A stretch of 64,000 nt of DNA from NCBI RefSeq assembly GCF_028502605.1, contig NC_079232.1, forward strand, positions 4,030,001-4,094,000, in the 5' to 3' direction. How positions within the stretch are numbered: position 1 is the stretch's first letter; every line of letters starts with the position of its first letter. This document shows positions 57,529-64,000 of the stretch, one piece after another. The DNA is from Trichoderma breve (lineage: Eukaryota; Ascomycota; Sordariomycetes; Hypocreales; Hypocreaceae). The position numbers and the translations under genes are program-made. The notes under the pieces were generated by a model. The model saw only the letters and a list, made by a program, of their open reading frames with translations, searched no databases and was not told where the DNA came from.

Positions 57529-59229
57529 GATGGGAGTGAATATGGGCTTTTTCCGCTGTTGGCTGGCTAATCTCTTGTAAAATGAAATTCCGGTGGCAGT
57601 TCTTAAGTAAACGGTGATAAAAAAGAAAAACAACAAAAATCCTCAAAGAAAAGAATCGAAATAACGCGAGAGAAACAGGGTAGATAAAAGGGAACGAAAA
57701 CGAAAGCCCCAAGGCCCAGAGAGAGTGGAGCAACGTCCGAGACAAGATGCAGCTGTCCGACAAACGGCGAAAAAAAGAAAAACAATATGGGGGCAGTTGG
57801 AGCGCACAACCATGCGAAAGTCCTCTCCTGACCCCGTGCACTGCTACTCTTTGGCCCTCCTGCTTGACGTGCGTCGGCTTTCTTCGTTTGAGTTGAGCGT
57901 TAAATTAAAGTTGGTGAAACCGATAGTTTGGATATTCGGAATGAGGAGTGAAGGTTGGATCTAGATCTCGATCATATGTCCCCCCTCGTGGCGCCTCTCT
58001 TAACTTTGACAGGACAATGTCGGCATCGTGTTCGCTTGTTGGGGCATGTGGCTTGAGCATCGAGGAGCCAGCCTTCGGATGCCTATTCAGGGGTATATTT
58101 TGCAAAAGTCGCCGTTATTGTTGAGAGGGGGGATAATAGAAGGCCATCTGAATGAGAATGTTTGAAGAAGCGAGTCGAGGAAGGGATTAGTAACGTGATC
58201 TATTTGTGCTGGATGCGCCTTCCTCAGCGCACCAGAGACCTCCTCTTCGAATTCGGCTCAAAATAGCCGAATAACAATACAACAATGTACAGGCACCAAC
58301 AACCGATCATGGCTACTATTGGAAGAGTACTATATCATTGTTGGTAGTTGGTAGGTTCAAAGGCTTGAATGAATGCATAAGCTACTACTGTTGTCGTTTC
58401 AGCCTCAGCAGGGCGGCATCTGGCTCATCTTAATCACATATCTTTCTTTACCTTTACAGCATCAGACTGCGTGTTGGGGAGAACATTTCATCCGAACCAA
58501 CACTCCATACCAACTACAAGGCACGGCAGTATAACAACTTGCTCACAAATGCAGGGGAACTACAACGCAATCTTAAAGCATGTCTCTTCATATCAATAAC
58601 AAGTGACTACAGTATCTTCCTGGCTAACACATAATCATTCCGTAACGTTCTCGTTCCCCTTCGTGGGACATACAATCTCTTCCCGCCATCATAATCTTGA
58701 ACATGAGCGCTGCCCAACTCCGCAGCTTCGTCACATCCCGTAGGATCAAAGTGTAAGGTGAAAAATGGTAAAGAGAAGTGAAGTAAAATACAAGCCAGCC
58801 ATAGGCTAGGCTCATCAAGTCCTGCTTGTAACAGTGTTCACACACGCCATCCAATCATAGGCCTGATGTAATTTGGTCACCTGTCGTAGCAGTCCCAATA
58901 CAACGGGGGCTAGGGCGAGGCCGTCGCCTTTGCGTATGTGAATGATATATACACAGGGTAAATGAAAGTGCTGAGATCAGCTGTATAGAATAGAGAAGAA
59001 AAAAAGGAAAATATTGGAAGAAAAAAGAAAACACACACTAAAAACAGGGCACAATTAGACAGCAAAAGAGGAGCAGAACAAAATTATGTCCTCAGTTGTC
59101 GCCGTGGTGCCATATTCAGTGTTTAGATACCTCTCAAAACGCCCAGCGCCACCCTTTTTACCCAGATGCTGCGCGCAAGGCCAATATGCTTTATCAAAAA
59201 TAGACAGTGACTTAGCATTGGCTGTTCCA
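57529..59229. other. Intergenic, CVNH gene / SH3 gene
   Basis: 1.7 kb with no supported gene. It includes the CVNH promoter (T-rich leader on the minus strand) and the 3' side of the SH3 gene. The frame at 58624-58854 is unsupported. Confidence 0.45.
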
Positions 59230-61528
59230 TCAGTAAGCCTGGCCAGGGACAGGCTTTCTACCGATGGGACCTGCTTGTGGTCCCGGCGCCGGCTCTGTTG
59301 GTGACGAGGTTGGTGATGGTGGGTTTGGGTTCAATGGGCTGGAAACAGGGGGGCTCCCGCTCCCGCGTTGGCTCGTTGTGCTGGGGCTTTGGGGTCGGCT
59401 GCCCTGGTTCTTGGGTCCGGGGCTCATCGGGCTCATCGGGCGACCCATTGGAGACTGGGGTCGGCCTACGCCGTTGGGGTTCATCGGACCGGCAGGAGAA
59501 GCGGGGCGCGAGCCGGGACCTGGACCCATACGGGGAGCACCGTTGGGAGGGCCATTGGGAGCACGCATCCCTTGAGGTGTCATTGGGCGTTGGCCTTGGG
59601 GAGTCATGGGTCGCTGACCAGAGGGCGAGCCGGGTCCCCTAGGAGGGCCGGCGGGAGGAGCTCCCTGTGGTGGTCGAGGCTTCACAGGTCGTGTAGACAG
59701 ACATGTGCGAGGAACGACACCCTGTCGGGACCTATCCAGGCGGATGACAAGCGCCTAAAGTGAAGCAGGTTAGCAGAGGCCGGGGAATGCAAAAAAGCGG
59801 GGGGCTACGGAATCGAAATACTCACCCAGCCATCGTCATACTCGTGTAGTAGGCGTACCAAGTCGCCCGCCTTCAGTTCCAATTCGTCTTCGAGAGAGGG
59901 CTTAAAATCGAGCTGCACGCGATGAACAGTTGAGTTTGCGGGTCCGCCAGCTGCTGCGATAGCTGCCGCGCCAGATGAACCCATGTTAGGAGCAGATCCA
60001 AGAGTGGCTGATGAGACGCTACCGGTGGGGCTTGGGGGAACAGCTTCCATAGTGTTCACGGTCAGGTCAACATTGTTCTTGTTCTTCATGGAAGCCTTGC
60101 GAGCCAACTTGGTGGTTCCAGCAGCAACGACAACTCCAGTAGCGGCAACAGCAGCGGCCACGGCAACAGTCTCCTCAGCCTTGAACGGGTCTGGCTCTGG
60201 CGCGTTCTCGGCCATGGACATGACGGAAGGCGTGTAGGGCTTGTAAGTCGGAGTCTGGGGGGTTGGCGCATCGCTGATAGGAGAGGGAACACGCTCGGCT
60301 TGCTGGCCAAAGGGGTTGGCGGGGTGGCTGCTCTGGCTCGTACTAGGTCGATCCGCACCATCACCAGTAACAGCAACACCAACAGCGCCAGCGGCAGCGA
60401 CAGCGGCGGTCTGCTTCTCGAGATCCCAGCCAGGGAGGAACTGGGTGACAGGTCGAAGGCTGATGCGGGGAGCATTCGGGTTTGTGCGAACAAACGGATC
60501 CTCCATGGGTTCCGGAGACGGTGCGGGAGAGATTTCAAACGACATTGGCGAGACTGCTCGTGCAACAGGCGCAGCAGCAGCAGCCGCAACAACGGGTGCC
60601 GCGACAGGTGCCGCAGCAGGTGTCATCACTGGCTTCACGACCGGTGCTACAACTGGTGCCACGACTGCTCGCTGCTGGACGGGGGGTGGAGGTGCAGCCT
60701 TTTCATCGTCGTCCGAAAGTTGCTCAAGCTGAGATTGCTGCTTACGACGGCGGATGAGGAAGAAGATGAGCAGTCCTACAAGAGCAATACCGCCGAGCAC
60801 TCCGATGGCAATTCCTGCCTTGGCACCAGCGCTGGTTCCAGAGCTGCCTCCGTTGACGCTGGTAGGGGTCGTTGTTGCTGAAGCCGGGCTGATAGAAGAG
60901 GCTGCAGAGTGAGCTCGGTTGCCATCAACAGCCAGTTGCGTCGGCGAGGAAGAGTGCGTAGGTGAGCCAGTAGCCTTGACAATTGAATCATCGGACTCGG
61001 AATGGGTTTGAGCAGGAGCGCGAATTGCAGTGGGAGTAGAAGAACTCTCCTTGGGTGTCTGGGATGGCGGCTTCTGCTGTTGCTGGCTTGGTGTTTCCTT
61101 GGGCGTCTCCTTGGGGGTTGGCGATGGCTTCGGCGTCTCCTTGGGAGTTTCCTTTGGCGTCGGCGTCTCCTTGGACTCGGGTTGCTTGCTTGGGCTGGGC
61201 TCAGGCTTCGGCGTCTCCTTCGGGGGAGGAGGGTTGTGCACAGTCACGTATCCGCCAATAGGGCCGGAAAAGGTAGCTGACATGGTCTTGTAGACAACTT
61301 GAACCACAGTCTGTTGACCTAGGAGGGAGTCAGCATGTCAAGGCAGCAGAAATGGATGACTCCAAGGCCATCCAGGCTAATAAGCAGTTAATAGGTACCT
61401 TTCTCGGCATTATTGTTGTTGGAACTCTCCTTGTCGTGCTTGTCGTGGGGGTTCACGCCATTGATGATGTCGTCAATGTCATCGAGAAGATCTCGATGAC
61501 GGTGGAGGTGCCTGTGTGAGAGGGGCAT
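59230..61528 (-). CDS. Membrane-anchored SH3-domain protein, Fus1-like layout
   Basis: Three exons, 61528-61399, 61318-59826 and 59754-59230, encode 715 residues. The N-terminus (MPLSHRHLHRHRDLLDDID) has no signal peptide. It continues into KETPK/PKETP repeats and a Ser/Thr-rich stretch, then one membrane helix near residues 210-232 (AGIAIGVLGGIALVGLLIFFLI) followed by the stop-transfer RRRKQQ. The cytoplasmic part is Ala/Pro-rich. The SH3 domain (about 505-565) is completed by splicing: VQLDFKPSLEDELELKAGDLV, then HEYDDGW joined to ALVIRLDRSRQGVVP. The Pro/Gly-rich tail carries SPMGRPMSPMSP-like repeats. Ser/Thr-rich exterior, one helix and SH3 is the plan of yeast Fus1; orthology is not claimed. 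A scaffold role at the plasma membrane is likely. Confidence 0.9.
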
Positions 61529-63811
61529 CTTGTCGAAAGTGGTTTCCGGGGTATCAAGGAAAGAAAAAGAAAAGATTTGGCGTCACAGAGCAAAAGCAAG
61601 ACGATGATCTTCGCCTTGAGCTCTGAATATATTGGCAATTCGATTCCGCAGTCGCAAGAGGCTGGGGAAGTGGTCGTCTGGAACGGGGGACGGCCAGTAA
61701 TGGAGGGAGAAAGAATGTGGTGACTTATTGAGTCAAGGAGCGTTTTCTTCCACGGCGGGGAGAGACAAATGTCTTTGCTTTTTTTTGCTGGGGGGAACAA
61801 GGGACCAACGGGGCAGCTGGATTTCGAGACAATGCCAGGCCGTGGTTATTTCTGGATGTCCCAGGCTGTACAGTAAAATGATGATGCAAACGGCAGTGCG
61901 AGAAAAAGCCAGAGAGAGGGAGCGAATCGAGACTTTGTGTGCACTCGAGTAATGCGCGCAATATCGCGAATAGGATTGGGATGGCTGAGCAGATGCAAAA
62001 AGAATGACTGCGTCGATTAAATCAGATCAAATCAATGAATGAATGAATGGACGGACCGGAGCGCAGCTCTTCAAAAACTGACGCAGAGGCCCAGACCGCA
62101 CGATCGCTCGCTTCAAGAGGCGATGATGTGTCGTCAGCGATGGCAGGACGGTGGTGAGGAGGGAAAAAAAGAGAAGGGGAGAGGCGAGAAGCGAGCGAGC
62201 GACAGCTGGGGAATAACCTAGACGGACGGGCGAGCCAGGGTCCTGGGATACGCAGGTACCTGTACTTGTGTGACTCTGGGGGCCTGGCAAGCGCCCAACG
62301 CTGTGTCGAATCAAAACAGCTGCTGGGCGCTCCACTGGCTGCCACAGGTAAGCAGCTTGGCCACTAGCCGGAGCGCTGCAGCAGTCGGCTGAGGTACTAG
62401 TACGAGTAGCGCGATGCTGAAGATGCTGTGCAGGAGGGCACCTAAGCAGAAAAGATGCATGGAGTGATGTGGTGGGTGCACGCTTGCTGTTGAAGGGCTT
62501 GCATCGCCACGGTCAGCCAACTAGCCGGAATAGAGACATTTGACGTTTGTCACTTTTGAATCAAGCCTCAAATTCAATTGATGGGATGACAGGTAAGTGG
62601 CTGAGTAGCCTTGATTCTCTCCAATCGCCCATCAGCTATAACTTTAACTGTAAGTGCCCTCACCCGTACAAGTACGAGTACAGGTAGTCCCTAGCACCAC
62701 ATACGAGTAGCCCTCGCGCCAGCCCCGGGTCCAGTCCAGACAGGCGCCTGTGACAGCCGACGATATGAGGATCAGCACTGCTGTCGACCAAATCCAGCCA
62801 GCTGCTGCGAAAGCTCCCAGCTCCCCCAAGCTTAAGATTGCTAGCAGCAAAAAGGCAAAAAAGCCTGCAGTCCGCCCAGGATCCGCACAGGGGCCGTCAA
62901 TCCTTGGCTCAGGCACCGCGGCGCTGCCATTGGCTGCTAGGCCGGCGGCAGGATGCGCTAATCCAGGAACTGGTCCCCAGTAATCCAGAAGAGGGATGCG
63001 GTCATTGGCCCGTGCGAGGCGCTGCTTCGCGTCTTTTAGCTCGTCACCTTTCAATCCATGCTTTTGGACAAAGACCCCTGGCCTTGCGTTCTGCACGAAT
63101 CCTTGTCCTTTGTTGGCGTTGGTTTGTTTTGGCAAAAACGAGCTTGCGTGCATGCAGGTACCAGGACTTGCTGCCTTGGTGCCTTGTCGACTTGATGAGG
63201 TGCTGCATTATCGATACCTTAGGTACATACATACAGGCGCGCTTGCTGTGGCTTTTCCTCCCTGGCTCAGCTCCCCTTCAATATCCGCCACAGACAGCCA
63301 TGGCGGCACCATCGGATCACTTATCGTGCTGCTTTTTTTGTTCGAGCAAGGGAACTTGTGGCGCCGTCAGCACCCATTACTGAGTCGTGCTGTTATTATT
63401 GAATACGGGATTTGGTGCCAGCTTGCAGACACCTTTACCGCTACTTCACCAGCTGCACTTGGTTGAATGGCGAACCCAGCGACTGCATGATCCTCGTACA
63501 ATACAGCAGAGGTCCCCTGCTTCATACAGTTCGGCCTCACTACCTAGGATCTGTCTGACACCCAGATTTCGAGAATCAGGAAGAGCACGTGTATGTATTG
63601 TGCTCACTCGCTCACAAGCACTACGCCAATACGAAATCTTGGATTCACACCATCACGCCGCCATATACCCGTTAACATCTCCAGTGCTAATACTCCATCT
63701 CCGAGGCACCACCACCTCGGCCCCCAACTCACACCCTCTCCCAATATCTTCTGCCCTTCTCTTTCCCCTTCCATCTGCAATTTTCCCAAGACTTCAATCC
63801 CACTCGCCCCA
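61529..63811. other. 2.3-kb divergent intergenic region
   Basis: Between the SH3 gene and the right-edge gene. No supported coding sequence; the minus-strand frame 62644-63153 has hydrophobic stretches but ends in GTAC-repeat-derived codons and is likely fortuitous. GTAC-rich tracts lie at 62253-62269, 62393-62408 and 62666-62681. A strongly pyrimidine-rich tract at 63735-63790 looks like a fungal promoter/leader. Confidence 0.45.
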
Positions 63812-64000
63812 ATGTCTCGACTAAACTACAGTAAACGCGCTACCCGGCTCTCAACTCGGTCTACGAGCTAGCCGGGGTTCATGAAACACCCCCCTTTGGC
63901 CTTGGCATGCAAACTGGTGATTGCTTAGTAGTATTTCCGTCGTCATTGTGCAGGCCAGCCCTGGCATCATCAACCCCCAAAGAGCCATTTTCTCTCCATC
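63812..64000 (+). CDS. Probable 5' end of a gene truncated by the window edge
   Basis: A CT-rich leader ending CCCCAATG is followed by MSRLNY, then a plausible intron 63831-63953 (donor GTAAAC, acceptor TGTGCAG) that keeps the frame open to the edge (RPALASSTPKEPFSLH). Without splicing the frame stops after 19 codons. An alternative donor further on (CG/GTCTAC) also keeps frame. Too little is present to name a product. Confidence 0.35.

Noticed and set aside
62644..63153. 169-residue minus-strand frame with hydrophobic stretches
   Set aside because: The C-terminal codons come from the GTAC repeat tract and the hydrophobic part is Ala/Leu-rich in GC-rich DNA; no family recognised.

Overview
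The window is nuclear DNA of a filamentous ascomycete (Pezizomycotina), most likely a hypocrealean Sordariomycete. The evidence is short introns of about 50-120 nt with GTAAGT/GTATGT-type donors and CAG/TAG acceptors, a gene set typical of mould genomes (Zn2Cys6 factor, DHA2 transporter, LaeA-like methyltransferase, NACHT-WD40 protein, CVNH protein), and an AT-rich repeat island of the kind left by RIP. The genus is an inference. Exon models were derived by hand from splice motifs and phase. Unless marked tentative, each gives one open reading frame divisible by three.

Layout. 0-6.8 kb: a lineage-specific-looking nuclear protein, a 539-bp TA-flanked inverted-repeat element (MITE-like), then an AT-rich island with GC-rich 41-bp repeats and hairpins. 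7-28 kb: a gene-dense housekeeping block. It holds an MIT/coiled-coil protein (Atg38/NRBF2-like), a JmjC oxygenase (JMJD5/KDM8-like), the mitochondrial fission adaptor Mdv1, chorismate mutase (Aro7), Bcp1, retromer Vps17, CSN6, a small Cys-rich protein, and a DHA2 drug transporter divergent from a Zn2Cys6 regulator. 28-39 kb: sparse. There is one LaeA-like methyltransferase, with 3.0 kb of non-coding DNA on one side and 6.4 kb on the other. 39-47 kb: Cdc45, a secreted Asn/Gly-Lys-rich protein, a small membrane protein and a PP2A-like phosphatase (Ppg1). 47.8-57.5 kb: an AT-richer accessory stretch with a large NACHT-WD40 NLR, two orphan small ORFs and a secreted cyanovirin-N (CVNH) protein. 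59-64 kb: a membrane-anchored SH3 protein and the probable start of a gene that runs off the right edge.

How the genes fit together. The housekeeping genes are functionally unrelated (aromatic amino acids, replication, endosomal recycling, mitochondrial division, deneddylation). The transporter/Zn2Cys6 pair is the only likely regulator-target unit. The NLR and the secreted CVNH and Asn-rich proteins are the most likely environment-facing genes. I found no clear biosynthetic cluster, no CRISPR array, and no RNA gene that I could support.
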